A DNA stretch of 64,000 nt, taken from NCBI RefSeq assembly GCF_051175565.1, contig NZ_CP195105.1:1426001-1490000 (forward strand), in the 5' to 3' direction. This stretch comes from Daejeonia sp002484105 (lineage in GTDB: Bacteria > Bacteroidota > Bacteroidia > Flavobacteriales > Weeksellaceae). Below the pieces are notes generated by a model. It saw only the letters and a list, made by a program, of their open reading frames with translations, ran no database searches and was not told the DNA's origin. Positions 25,380 to 34,375 of this stretch are shown here, one piece after another. Both the position numbers and the translations under genes were made by a program. The stretch's first letter is position 1, and every line of letters begins with the position of its first letter.

Positions 25380-27137
25380 CTACCTGCCGTAGAGTTTTTC
25401 GTAAAGATGATGGTAACGTTCGCGAATGGCTTTCCGCTTGAGCTTTAATGTTGGCGTAAGCAAACCGTTGTGTTCGCCCCAAATTTCAGGGGTGAGTTCC
25501 ACTTTTTTAATTTTTTCCCAATTGCCGAGATGGGCATTTACTTTTTCCATTTCCTTCTCGATGGCGGATTTCAGCTCGGGACTTTTTACAATTTCTTCTT
25601 CGGTATTTCCGATTTTTATTCCTTGCGTTGTTGCCCAGTATTTTGCATATTCAAAATCGGGTTGAACAAGCGCTGTTGGCATCTTTTCACCTTCACCAAC
25701 AACCATAATTTGTTCGATGAAACGCGATCCACGAGCCATATTTTCAATGTTTTGTGGTGCGATATATTTTCCACCAGAGGTTTTAAACATTTCTTTTTTG
25801 CGATCGGTAATAAATAAGAAATTGTCGGAATCTAAATGTCCAATATCTCCTGTTTTAAAATAACCATCATCCGTAAATGCTTCTTTCGTCATGATGGGGT
25901 TTTTGTAATATCCCTGCGTTACGATGGGGCCTTTTACGGTGATTTCTCCGTCTTCCTGAATTTTAACATCCACATTTGAGATCGGTCTTCCCACGGAACC
26001 AATTTTCGTATGTCCAAATTCATTTACGGCAATTACGGGGGAAGTTTCCGTTAAACCATAACCTTCAAGGATAGGAATTCCCGCTGCCCAAAACATCGTG
26101 TTCAGTCTTTTAGAAAGCGCTGCAGAACCAGATACCAGCGTAATGATGTTTCCTCCTAAACCTGCTCTCCATTTGCTGAAAACTATTTTATCGGCAATTT
26201 TATGCGCTATCGATTTGGGTTCGCCCAATTTGTATTCTTCTGCTACTTTTAAAGACCAAAGGAAAATTTTTGAACGTAAACCACCGCCTTCGGTTCCTTT
26301 TTGCATGATTTTATCAAATACTTTTTCAATCATTCTGGGCACTACCGTTAAATAATGGGGTTGTACTTCCAAAAGATTTTCGCTGAGTTTATCGGTGTTT
26401 TCTGCAAAGTAAATCGACATTCCGCTTAAGGTGAAAATGTACAAAATCATTCGTTCATAAACGTGGCAAAGCGGAAGGAAGGAGAGCGCTCTGTTTTGGG
26501 GATCTTTGTTCGGAACAATATCGTAGCAGCCGATCACGTCGGACATGATGTTTTTATGGGTAAGCATTACCCCTTTCGGTGTTCCGGTGGTTCCGGAGGT
26601 GTAAATAATAGATACCAAATCATCTTCTGAAGCTTCGTTTTTCAATGTTTCAACTTCGGGTTGGTTGTCTTCTTTCTCCCCTAAATCAAAAAGAGTTTTC
26701 CAGTTTTTAGCTCCGGAAACGTCGTCAAAAGTAAAAATTTCTTGAAGTTCTGGAAGTCGGTTTTTAATTCCGTTTATTTTTTTGAAAAGTTTTTCGTCCG
26801 AAACAATACAAAGTTTCGAATCCGAATTCCCAAGATTGTACACGCAATCATCATCGGAAATGGACGGATAGATCGGAACGGTAACCAATCCAACTTGTTG
26901 CGCGGCATGATCAAAAAAGCACCATTCCACACGGTTGGTGTAGGAAATCAGTCCGATTTTATCTCCTTTCTGCAATCCGTATTTCAAAAAAGCTCGGGAA
27001 AGTTGATTGATCGTTTTAATGTATTCAGTTGTGGAAACGCCAGTCCAGGCACCGTTTCTTTTGTCGCAAACGTAATCGGTTTTGGCAAAATGTTCCCCTG
27101 AATAATAGGGAATGTCAAATATTCTTTTAATTTCCAT
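25380..27137 (-). CDS. Long-chain acyl-CoA synthetase (AMP-binding)
   Basis: A 585-residue ANL-superfamily enzyme activating fatty acids to acyl-CoA. Motifs: P-loop IIYTSGTTGTPKGVMLTHKN, LPLCHVYER, GYGLTETSPVI, the hinge/ATP site YFKTGDIGHLD and ITDRKKEMFKTSGGKYIAP. I chose the start at 27137 (MEIKRIFDI), as the extra 28 residues of the longer frame show no similarity to the family start. It stands alone on the minus strand between the kinase relic and a plus-strand gene. Confidence 0.92.
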   Translation of the reverse strand: MEIKRIFDIPYYSGEHFAKTDYVCDKRNGAWTGVSTTEYIKTINQLSRAFLKYGLQKGDKIGLISYTNRVEWCFFDHAAQQVGLVTVPIYPSISDDDCVYNLGNSDSKLCIVSDEKLFKKINGIKNRLPELQEIFTFDDVSGAKNWKTLFDLGEKEDNQPEVETLKNEASEDDLVSIIYTSGTTGTPKGVMLTHKNIMSDVIGCYDIVPNKDPQNRALSFLPLCHVYERMILYIFTLSGMSIYFAENTDKLSENLLEVQPHYLTVVPRMIEKVFDKIMQKGTEGGGLRSKIFLWSLKVAEEYKLGEPKSIAHKIADKIVFSKWRAGLGGNIITLVSGSAALSKRLNTMFWAAGIPILEGYGLTETSPVIAVNEFGHTKIGSVGRPISNVDVKIQEDGEITVKGPIVTQGYYKNPIMTKEAFTDDGYFKTGDIGHLDSDNFLFITDRKKEMFKTSGGKYIAPQNIENMARGSRFIEQIMVVGEGEKMPTALVQPDFEYAKYWATTQGIKIGNTEEEIVKSPELKSAIEKEMEKVNAHLGNWEKIKKVELTPEIWGEHNGLLTPTLKLKRKAIRERYHHLYEKLYGR

Positions 27138-27469
27138 AAGGCAAATCTGTTCATAGACCTTGGCAGAAAACAAGAAAATACCCGTAATTGGGGTATTTGA
27201 TGTCTTGAAATCCGTCGGCACAAATTACTGCTGCAAGTATAAGAAAAACTATTTAACTCGTAATATATTGTGTATCATTTGTTTGCTTGTTTTGATTTTT
27301 GTAGAAATTATATTTTACAGTCGTTCCAGATGTTTGGGTATGATGCTTGCCAATAAAGAGCTATGTTTAAAATAAATCTTATTTTTAGAGCGTGTTTTAA
27401 TTTTTAGACACATAATACCCAACAGTTTTATTGTTGATTTTAATTGTAATAACCATTGAGAAGGAGATT
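27138..27469. other. Divergent intergenic region
   Basis: Lies between the minus-strand acyl-CoA synthetase and the plus-strand GreA/GreB-like gene, so it should hold both promoters. AT-rich; I found no exact TAnnTTTG in either direction and no repeat or RNA gene. Confidence 0.5.
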
Positions 27470-27919
27470 ATGCAGCACCATGTAATGGATAAAAATGATT
27501 TGCGGAAATTCGTTATCCAAACCATTACCGATAAGAAAATACGTCTGGAAAAGTTCATCAATTTCACCCTTGATGCCAGCCGGGACATCAAAAAAACACC
27601 CAAATACGATAGCATCCGTGAAGAAATGCAGGAAGAGATCTACCAGATGCAGCGGCAGCTTGGTGCACTGAGCGACTTGCAGCGCAATATGGCCAAAGTG
27701 GTCAATCTGCCGCCTGGCATTGCCGGAACCGGTTCTCTGGTTCTGACGAATAAAGCCCGGTTCTATATCTCGGTTTCTTTAGGTGAGTTTTTTTATGAAG
27801 GCGACCGTTTCTATGCTATATCTCCCGAAAGTCCTATGGGACAGATGATGATAGGCCGGCAGGCGGGATATGATTTTGTACTGAATGGTATTCACCAGAA
27901 GATAGTGGAAGTTCTATAA
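27470..27919 (+). CDS. GreA/GreB-like C-terminal domain protein
   Basis: A 149-residue protein. The N-terminal half is charged and helical (EEMQEEIYQMQRQLGALSDLQRN), and the C-terminal part YAISPESPMGQMMIGRQAG matches the FKBP-like GreA/GreB C-domain (the ISPxSPxG..LLG.. pattern). Transcript-cleavage factors bind RNA polymerase; this short form may be a relative with another role. I chose ATG 27470 because AAGGAG precedes it by 6 bases, an unusually clear Shine-Dalgarno for this organism; the next ATG (27485) is possible. Confidence 0.72.
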   Translation: MQHHVMDKNDLRKFVIQTITDKKIRLEKFINFTLDASRDIKKTPKYDSIREEMQEEIYQMQRQLGALSDLQRNMAKVVNLPPGIAGTGSLVLTNKARFYISVSLGEFFYEGDRFYAISPESPMGQMMIGRQAGYDFVLNGIHQKIVEVL

Positions 27920-27964
27920 GTTTTTCGCTGGATTATTAGTATTTTTGGACGTAAATAAAACATC

Positions 27965-28492
27965 ATGAATAAAGAGAATACCGAACATCCCAAGGTTCTG
28001 AAACATATTATAGAAGAGCGTCACAGTATTTTTCCGAAAGACTACACTGGTGCTGCGGTTCCGGAAGAAATCATCAGTGAAGTGCTGAATGCAGCCGTTC
28101 TTGCCCCCAGTCACAAAAGAACACGGCCATGGCGGTTTCGTGTGTTTAAAGGAGACGATAGACTGGAACTTGGCCGCGAGTTACAGCGTATTTATAAAGA
28201 AACAACTCCTGAGTTTCAGTTTCTGCGTAAAAAATATGACGACTTTATGTTCAAAGTCACACAAGCAGGTGCCATTATCAGTATTGTCGTGGAGTACAGT
28301 GGGCTGGTACCCGAATGGGAAGAAGTGGCGGCAGTAGCCATGGCGGTAGAAAATATGTATTTGACGTGCACCGCTAGCAATATTGGCTGTTACTGGGGAT
28401 CTCCAGGACTTGTAAAACATATGGGCGATTTTCTGAAGCTCGAAGAAAACCAGCAAAGTCTTGGTTTTTTTTATATGGGTATACTGGAATAA
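27965..28492 (+). CDS. Nitroreductase-family protein
   Basis: A 175-residue FMN-dependent oxidoreductase fold. It begins with IIEERHSIFPKDYTGAAVPEE and AAVLAPSHKRTRPWRFRVFKG (the flavin phosphate-binding S/T-H-x-x-x-P-W-R-F segment) and ends with NIGCYWGSPG before GFFYMGILE. Substrate unknown; such enzymes reduce nitro compounds, quinones or enoates with NAD(P)H. Located 45 bp after the GreA/GreB-like gene, possibly co-transcribed. Confidence 0.87.
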   Translation: MNKENTEHPKVLKHIIEERHSIFPKDYTGAAVPEEIISEVLNAAVLAPSHKRTRPWRFRVFKGDDRLELGRELQRIYKETTPEFQFLRKKYDDFMFKVTQAGAIISIVVEYSGLVPEWEEVAAVAMAVENMYLTCTASNIGCYWGSPGLVKHMGDFLKLEENQQSLGFFYMGILE

Positions 28493-28542
28493 GCATCTGG
28501 AGCCTTGTGTTCCATGGTGGGCTATTTTATTTCATGGATACT

Positions 28543-30408
28543 CTAAGTCGATTCCCCCAAATTTTCAATAGCTTTGATCATATCGATACCTCTTCCGAGT
28601 ACGGGTGCGAAGAGATCGCCCTTGGATTTCAGTCGTTTCCCGGCGTTGAAAATGGTAAAGTCAAGAGGCGAAAGTCCTTTTTTTACTTCTTCCCATTCTA
28701 ATGGCATGGATACAGGGGCTCCATTTTTCGGACGGATGCTGTACACGCTCGCGAGCGTTTGTCCGAAGCGGTTTTGGAGATAATCAAGATAGATTTTTGT
28801 TTTTTCACGTTTCTCCAGGCTCCGTTCCAAAGTCGTCAGATCGGGAAGTCTTTCGTTGACGAGCGTCATGATGAGGTGTGCAAAATTTTTTACTTGTTCA
28901 AAATGATATGCGGCACCCATCGGGATATAAATGTGCAGACCGGTTTTTCCGGATGTTTTAGGATAGCCTTTAATCTGAGCTTTGTCCAGAATTTCTTTTA
29001 CCGCAAGTGCAGTTTCGATCACATCATCAAAAGTATTTTTCCCGGAAGGATCGAGATCCAGAACGAGGTAATCTGGTTTGTCGAGGTTTTGGATGCGGCT
29101 GGTCCAGATATTCAATTCTATGCATCCCAGATTGTTCAGAAAAGCCAGGGTTTCTGCATTGTTGCATACGATGTAGCGGATGTCTTTCTGGTTGGTTTCA
29201 GAAAATATTTTTTCCAAAGGTATCCAGTCCGGAATGTGTTCGGGAGCATCTTTCTGGTAAAAATTAAAACCGTCAATGCCATCGGGAAAACGGTTCATCG
29301 ACTGTGCACGGTTTTGAAGATGAGGAAGAATATATTCTGAAATTTTCTGGTAATAATCAATTACATCTCCTTTTTTAATGCCGTCTTCCGGGAAATACAT
29401 TTTGTCGGGATGGGTAAGTATAAGGCTCTGTTTGTTGATTTTCGTTTCCTTGTCAGAAATTCTGCTTTCATTTTGGTTTGTAATTTTTTTCATGGTTGAG
29501 GTGGTGTTTGGGTGGTGATCGAAAGAAACATTTTCAGGTATAATATCTTCACGGATCCGCATAAAAACGGGATGCCGGTACATGAAGTCTTTGGTGAGTC
29601 CGGTATATTTGATTTCGCAGACGAGATCAGGCAGAAGCCAGGTGGGTGCAGCGTTGGTTGCGGGGATTTTTTCGAATGGCGGTTTTTGGGTGATACAGGT
29701 TTTAAGCTTGGTAAAAATCTCTTTTTGTTGGAGCACGCTAAAACCTGTTCCTGCATGCCCACAGAATATGATTTTTCCGTTTAGATATTTTCCGAGAATC
29801 AGCGATCCGAAATATTTTCGTGCTCCTTTTGGCGCGGTAAATCCGCAGATAATGGCTTCATCGCTCTGATGATTTTTGATTTTAAGCCATTGTGGGCTTC
29901 GCAGATTTTCGTGGTACAGGCTGTCCGTTTTTTTGGCAACAATACCTTCCAGTTCTATGGCTTTTGCAGCGCGAAAAAATTCTGTTCCTTTGCCGATTAC
30001 GTGGTCGTGGTACCGAATGTATTCAGTTTCAAAAAGGGCTTCTTTCAGTAATTCTTTCCGTTGGAGGTATGGTAAATTTTCGGTGGAATATCCGTTCAGC
30101 CAAAGCAGATCAAAAACCTGATAAATTAATGCTGTATCAGAATGTTCGCCGATAGATTGCAACATTTGGAAACTGGGTTTGCCGGTATGGTCGTAGGCAA
30201 CAATTTCGCCATCCAGTATCATTTTATGTTTCTGCAGAGAGAGGGATTGCGCGATTATTCGGAATTTTTCCGAAAAATCAATGCCGTTTCTGGAATAGAA
30301 TTGTTGGTTATGGCTGCTTAAGTCGGCGATTGCTCGGTAGCCGTCCCATTTGATTTCGAAAGCCCAGTCATCATTGTCAAAAGGCTTTTGTACTGTTTTA
30401 CAAAGCAT
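28543..30408 (-). CDS. ligD: DNA ligase D, ligase and polymerase domains (5' end shifted out of frame)
   Basis: A 621-residue portion of LigD for non-homologous end joining. The ATP-dependent ligase domain has the adenylated Lys in FEIKWDGYR (K20 of this frame); the C-terminal primase/polymerase domain shows HPDKMYFPEDGIKKGDVIDY, LDLDPSG (metal) and SGKTGLHIY. The ATG at 30408 is inside the conserved ligase opening (NFIHPM); the frame continues upstream without a start through KIKPFRSFTPGLS to the end of the phosphoesterase gene. It therefore looks like the second half of one LigD gene split by a single-base deletion. Order phosphoesterase-ligase-polymerase is the usual Bacteroidetes LigD layout. 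Confidence 0.9.
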   Translation of the reverse strand: MLCKTVQKPFDNDDWAFEIKWDGYRAIADLSSHNQQFYSRNGIDFSEKFRIIAQSLSLQKHKMILDGEIVAYDHTGKPSFQMLQSIGEHSDTALIYQVFDLLWLNGYSTENLPYLQRKELLKEALFETEYIRYHDHVIGKGTEFFRAAKAIELEGIVAKKTDSLYHENLRSPQWLKIKNHQSDEAIICGFTAPKGARKYFGSLILGKYLNGKIIFCGHAGTGFSVLQQKEIFTKLKTCITQKPPFEKIPATNAAPTWLLPDLVCEIKYTGLTKDFMYRHPVFMRIREDIIPENVSFDHHPNTTSTMKKITNQNESRISDKETKINKQSLILTHPDKMYFPEDGIKKGDVIDYYQKISEYILPHLQNRAQSMNRFPDGIDGFNFYQKDAPEHIPDWIPLEKIFSETNQKDIRYIVCNNAETLAFLNNLGCIELNIWTSRIQNLDKPDYLVLDLDPSGKNTFDDVIETALAVKEILDKAQIKGYPKTSGKTGLHIYIPMGAAYHFEQVKNFAHLIMTLVNERLPDLTTLERSLEKREKTKIYLDYLQNRFGQTLASVYSIRPKNGAPVSMPLEWEEVKKGLSPLDFTIFNAGKRLKSKGDLFAPVLGRGIDMIKAIENLGEST

Positions 30409-30473
30409 GGGATGGATAAAGTTTTGCAGTTTTTTTTCTGCCGAAAGACCTGGTGTAAAACTTCGAAAGGGTT

Positions 30474-31085
30474 TTATTTTTCCGGACGATTCATTTTTTT
30501 TTTAGCGTTCTTCATTTCAAGATACGCAGTGACTATTGAGTTTTTGTCGGTATGTTCTTCTGCGTTGTAGGGTTCTTCAACAGCAAACTGGTCTTTATGT
30601 TTGATCAGGAGCCAGGCGTTTTCTTCATGGGCGTGTTTCAGTTTTACCAGCGCAAATTCTCCTTTCAGCCTGTTCCCGTTCAGAATAAATTTCAGGGATC
30701 CCTCTTGTAGTTCATGCTGCATCTCAAGATCGTCACTTATGCCGGATATACGTTCGATGGGCTGGTAGGTGCCTTCGTCCCAGATTTCCACTTCCCCGGC
30801 CCCATAATTTCCTGCAGGGATTTCTCCTTGAAAAGTACGGTAAGCAAAAGGGTGGTCTTCTACCATCACTGCAAGCCTTTTGTCTTCAGGGTTTAAAGAT
30901 GGTCCTTTAGGTATAGCCCAACTTTTCAGCACGCCATCCATTTCCAGTCGGAAATCATAATGAAGATGCGATGCGGCATGGCGCTGTATTACGAATCGAA
31001 GTGTGGCGCTTCGATTTGTTTTTTCACCTTTGGGTTCGGGAGTTTCGCCGAAATTTCTTTTTTTATGATAATCTTCCAATGCCAT
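30474..31085 (-). CDS. ligD: LigD 3'-phosphoesterase domain (N-terminal half of split LigD)
   Basis: A 203-residue LigD phosphoesterase module that trims 3' ends. Active-site motif RHAASHLHYDFRLE and later FQGEIPAGNYGAG and WLLIKHKD are clear. The frame ends KKKMNRPEK then TAA; adding one A to the AAAAA run at 30477-30481 reads straight into IKPFRSF and the ligase domain. Separate phosphoesterase proteins do exist, but the absent start codon of the ligase frame favours a frameshift. It follows Ku by 34 bp in the same direction, so Ku-LigD is one operon. Confidence 0.88.
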   Translation of the reverse strand: MALEDYHKKRNFGETPEPKGEKTNRSATLRFVIQRHAASHLHYDFRLEMDGVLKSWAIPKGPSLNPEDKRLAVMVEDHPFAYRTFQGEIPAGNYGAGEVEIWDEGTYQPIERISGISDDLEMQHELQEGSLKFILNGNRLKGEFALVKLKHAHEENAWLLIKHKDQFAVEEPYNAEEHTDKNSIVTAYLEMKNAKKKMNRPEK

Positions 31086-31119
31086 GATGAAGGATTTTAA
31101 TAGGTATTTCTGTTGGATT

Positions 31120-31899
31120 TTATCCTGCTTTTGATTTTTCTGTTTTCAGGCTGGCTTTCAGCATTGCCATGAGATCGCTTGCTTTGCTTTCCTGTTGTGG
31201 CGCTTCTTTTAACTGTATTTTTTTTCCTTTGGCTTTCTGTTTGATGATTTTCAGCAGATCATCGTTGTAGGTGTCATGATAGAGTTTGGGGTGGAAGGGC
31301 TTTTCAAGAGAGACGACGAGCGACTCTGCCATTTTCAGTTCTTCTGCTCCAGGTGCTTTTCCTCCGGGTAATTTCAGTTCAGCATAGCTGCGTATTTCGG
31401 AAGGATAGCGCAGGCGGTTGACCATGAGTATTTTTTCGTCGTAGGCACGGATGAGGCAGAGATTTTCCCGCTGTCTGAGGATAAAGGAGCCGATGCCTGC
31501 CATTTGGGTTTTGATAAGGGTTTTTAACAAAAGCTGATAGGCCTCTTCGCCATTTTTCTGAGGCTCAATATAGTAGGGAACTTCAAAAAGTGCTGGGTCA
31601 ATTTCCGATTCTTTGGTGAACTGTGTGATTTTCAGAATCTTTGATTTTTCCGGGCTTGCAGCATCAAAATCTGCATCGTCGAGTACGACATACTGGTCTT
31701 TAATTTTATAACCTTTCACAATATTTTCCCACGGAACTTCTTTTCCTGTTTTTTCATTGATGCGCTGGTAGCGGATATTGCTCAAATCTCCTGAATCGAG
31801 CATGTCCAGATCGAGTGTGCTGGATTCCGTCGCGGGATACAATTTTACCGGGATGTTGACCAATCCAAATCCAACAGCTCCGTTCCAGATCGCTTTCAT
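31120..31899 (-). CDS. ku: Ku, NHEJ DNA end-binding protein
   Basis: A 259-residue bacterial Ku: WNGAVGFGLVNIPVKLYPA opening, IRYQRINEKTGKEVPWENIVKGY core, then LRQRENLCLIRAYDEKILMVNRLRYPSEIR and a basic C-terminal tail. Bacterial Ku forms a homodimeric ring on broken ends and recruits LigD, whose gene(s) follow directly. First gene of the operon. Length is usual for the family. Confidence 0.95.
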   Translation of the reverse strand: MKAIWNGAVGFGLVNIPVKLYPATESSTLDLDMLDSGDLSNIRYQRINEKTGKEVPWENIVKGYKIKDQYVVLDDADFDAASPEKSKILKITQFTKESEIDPALFEVPYYIEPQKNGEEAYQLLLKTLIKTQMAGIGSFILRQRENLCLIRAYDEKILMVNRLRYPSEIRSYAELKLPGGKAPGAEELKMAESLVVSLEKPFHPKLYHDTYNDDLLKIIKQKAKGKKIQLKEAPQQESKASDLMAMLKASLKTEKSKAG

Positions 31900-32346
31900 A
31901 CTGATTTTTAGGTAAAATTAGTGGTTTCAGAAATAAAGTTATTACATAATTTTCATACTTATTTTGAGATTTTTCATGAAAGAACACATATTCAAAATGC
32001 AAGCAAAGTGCGATCTGCAAATGGATTAATTGTTCATATCTTCGGAAAACTAATGAACCCTTTTGCTGTATCTTAATTCTTACTATAAATCCATAAGAAG
32101 GTTTTTTTTTGTTGTGCAACCTCAAAGATGTTTTGAGTTACTTCTTATTTTTATTTAGGTCGCTATTGTTCCTAGATTAAATAATGAATTATTCATTAGT
32201 CAGTTGTAAAATTATTTTGTATTTTTGCACCACTTTTTTGCGGGAGTGATCTGAGAAAGTAAACAATTCAAAATTAACGACTTCCGAATTTTTTAAACCG
32301 CAGTTGCCAGATCATTAAAAAAGACGGAATACAAATTTTAAATTTT
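31900..32346. other. Divergent intergenic region ku / rpsA
   Basis: Holds the rpsA promoter (32220-32227) and a 119-base rpsA leader. On the ku side only near matches to the -7 consensus occur (TAATTTTA and TAACTTTA read on the minus strand near 31913-31941). No gene or repeat is seen. Confidence 0.6.
32220..32227 (+). promoter_or_regulatory. -7 promoter element of rpsA
   Basis: TATTTTTG matches TAnnTTTG and precedes rpsA by 119 bases. No -33 TTG at the ideal 19-21-base spacing; one lies 13 bases upstream. The long leader could hold autoregulation by S1, which is inference. Confidence 0.6.
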
Positions 32347-34128
32347 ATGTCTGAAACGACAAACAAAGAACTGGTTCTTGAAAACCAGAACGTAACACCT
32401 GAACAGTTTGACTGGGATTCTTTCGAGTCCGGACTTGATGCTGAAGCCAGAAAAGAAAAATCTGATCTGGAAGAAATCTACAAAGGATCTCTCAACGACC
32501 TTGAAGACAACGATGTACTGACCGGAAAAGTGGTAAGACTTACCGACAAAGAAGCCATCGTGGATATCAACTTCAAATCTGAAGGTGTGATTTCTCTGAA
32601 TGAATTCCGCTACAAACCCGACCTGAAAGTAGGCGACGAAGTTGAAGTAATGGTAGACAGAAGAGAAGACAAAGCGGGACAGCTGCAGCTTTCTCACAAA
32701 AAAGCCAGAACACTGAAAGCCTGGGATAAAGTGAACGAACTTCACGAAACCGGCGAAGTGGTGAACGGTTTTGTAAAATCCAGAACAAAAGGGGGTATGA
32801 TCGTGGATATCTACGGTATCGAAGCCTTCCTTCCTGGTTCCCAGATTGATGTTAAACCTATCAAAGACTACGATCAGTACGTGGGTAAAACAATGGAATT
32901 CAAAGTGGTGAAAATCAACCCTGAATTCAAAAACGTTGTGGTATCTCATAAAGCACTTATCGAAGCAGACATCGAAGACCAGAAAAAAGAAATCATTGCA
33001 CAGCTTGAAAAAGGACAGGTCCTTGAAGGAACTGTTAAAAATATCACTTCTTACGGAGTATTCATCGACCTTGGCGGCGTAGATGGACTGATCCATATCA
33101 CCGATCTTTCTTGGTCAAGAGTGAACCATCCGTCCGAAATTCTTGAAGATGGACAGACTGTAAAAGTGGTGATCCTTGACTTTGACGATGAAAAAACAAG
33201 AATTCAGCTCGGTATGAAACAGCTCGAACCACATCCTTGGGACGCGCTCGACCCGAACCTGAAAGTAGGAGACAAAGTAAAAGGAAAAGTGGTGGTTCTT
33301 GCCGACTACGGTGCATTTGTAGAAATCGCTCCGGGAGTTGAAGGCCTTATCCACGTTTCTGAAATGTCCTGGTCTACTCACCTGAGAAGCGCCGGAGATT
33401 TCGTGAAAGTAGGCGACGAAGTAGAAGCAGAAGTGCTTACCCTCGACAGAGAAGAAAGAAAAATCTCTCTGGGTATGAAACAGCTGAGCAAAGACCCATG
33501 GGAAAATATCGAAACCAAATATCCGGTAGGTTCCAAACATACAGGAACGGTAAGAAACTTCACCAACTTCGGAGTTTTTGTAGAACTGGAAGAAGGTATC
33601 GACGGACTTGTGTATATCTCTGACCTTTCCTGGACCAAAAAAATCAAACATCCTTCAGAATTCTGCAACGTAGGAGACAAAATGGATGTGGTAGTACTGG
33701 AACTGGACAAAGATGCCAGAAGAATCTCTCTCGGTCACAAACAGCTTTCTGAAAACCCTTGGGATGCTTTCGAAACCAAATATGCTGAAGGTACCGTACA
33801 CCACGGCAAAGCAGTAGAAGTTTTCGACAAAGGCGCCCAGATCCAGTTTGAAGATGCTGAAGTAGAAGCGTTCTGCCCATCAAGACTTCTTGAAAAAGAA
33901 GACGGCACCAAAATCAAAAAAGGTGAAGAAGCAGACTTCAAAGTAATCGAGTTCAACAAAGAATTCAAAAGAGTAGTGGTTTCCCATACCGGTACTTTCA
34001 AAGATGATGAGAAGAAATATGTGAAAGAAGCCAAAGCTTCCTCATCTTCTTCTGAATCCGAGAAAACTACCCTTGGCGACATCGATGCCCTTGCAGAACT
34101 GAAAAAGAAAATGGAAGAAGGAAAATAA
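32347..34128 (+). CDS. rpsA: 30S ribosomal protein S1
   Basis: A 593-residue protein with an acidic N-terminus and successive S1 RNA-binding (OB-fold) repeats; the clearest are GTVKNITSYGVFIDLGGVDGLIHITDLSW, GKVVVLADYGAFVEIAPGVEGLIHVSEMSW and GTVRNFTNFGVFVELEEGIDGLVYISDLSW segments, each followed by an R-ISLG-KQL linker. S1 helps unstructured mRNAs bind the 30S subunit. Codon usage is strongly biased, as for highly expressed genes. An intrinsic terminator follows. Confidence 0.96.
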   Translation: MSETTNKELVLENQNVTPEQFDWDSFESGLDAEARKEKSDLEEIYKGSLNDLEDNDVLTGKVVRLTDKEAIVDINFKSEGVISLNEFRYKPDLKVGDEVEVMVDRREDKAGQLQLSHKKARTLKAWDKVNELHETGEVVNGFVKSRTKGGMIVDIYGIEAFLPGSQIDVKPIKDYDQYVGKTMEFKVVKINPEFKNVVVSHKALIEADIEDQKKEIIAQLEKGQVLEGTVKNITSYGVFIDLGGVDGLIHITDLSWSRVNHPSEILEDGQTVKVVILDFDDEKTRIQLGMKQLEPHPWDALDPNLKVGDKVKGKVVVLADYGAFVEIAPGVEGLIHVSEMSWSTHLRSAGDFVKVGDEVEAEVLTLDREERKISLGMKQLSKDPWENIETKYPVGSKHTGTVRNFTNFGVFVELEEGIDGLVYISDLSWTKKIKHPSEFCNVGDKMDVVVLELDKDARRISLGHKQLSENPWDAFETKYAEGTVHHGKAVEVFDKGAQIQFEDAEVEAFCPSRLLEKEDGTKIKKGEEADFKVIEFNKEFKRVVVSHTGTFKDDEKKYVKEAKASSSSSESEKTTLGDIDALAELKKKMEEGK

Positions 34129-34156
34129 TTTTCCCAACCCATTGATCATAAAAAAG

Positions 34157-34183
34157 AACCGTCTCGAATGAGGCGGTTTTTTT
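34157..34183 (+). terminator. Intrinsic terminator of rpsA
   Basis: AACCGTCTC-GAAT-GAGGCGGTT stem-loop followed by a run of T, 28 bases after the rpsA stop. Confidence 0.88.
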
Positions 34184-34329
34184 GTTTGGAAAGTTCCCTG
34201 ATGTACAGAAACGCTTCCCGTGTTCATACGGTGTTGTAAAGAAAGAAGCATAAAGTTAACGTAAAATTCAATAAACAGAATCAGGATTTTTCTCATATTC
34301 CGTTTTTAGCATCGGAGAAATATATCAAG

Positions 34330-34337
34330 TACATTTG
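34330..34337 (+). promoter_or_regulatory. -7 promoter element of nrdD
   Basis: TACATTTG matches TAnnTTTG, 38 bases before the nrdD start. Confidence 0.55.
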
Positions 34338-34375
34338 TTCGGTAATTTGGTTTAATATGACTAAAAACTAATGAT

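Noticed and set aside
30408..30490. Programmed frameshifting as an explanation for split ligD
   Set aside because: The A-run is present but no stimulatory structure is evident; a mutation or sequencing error is simpler.
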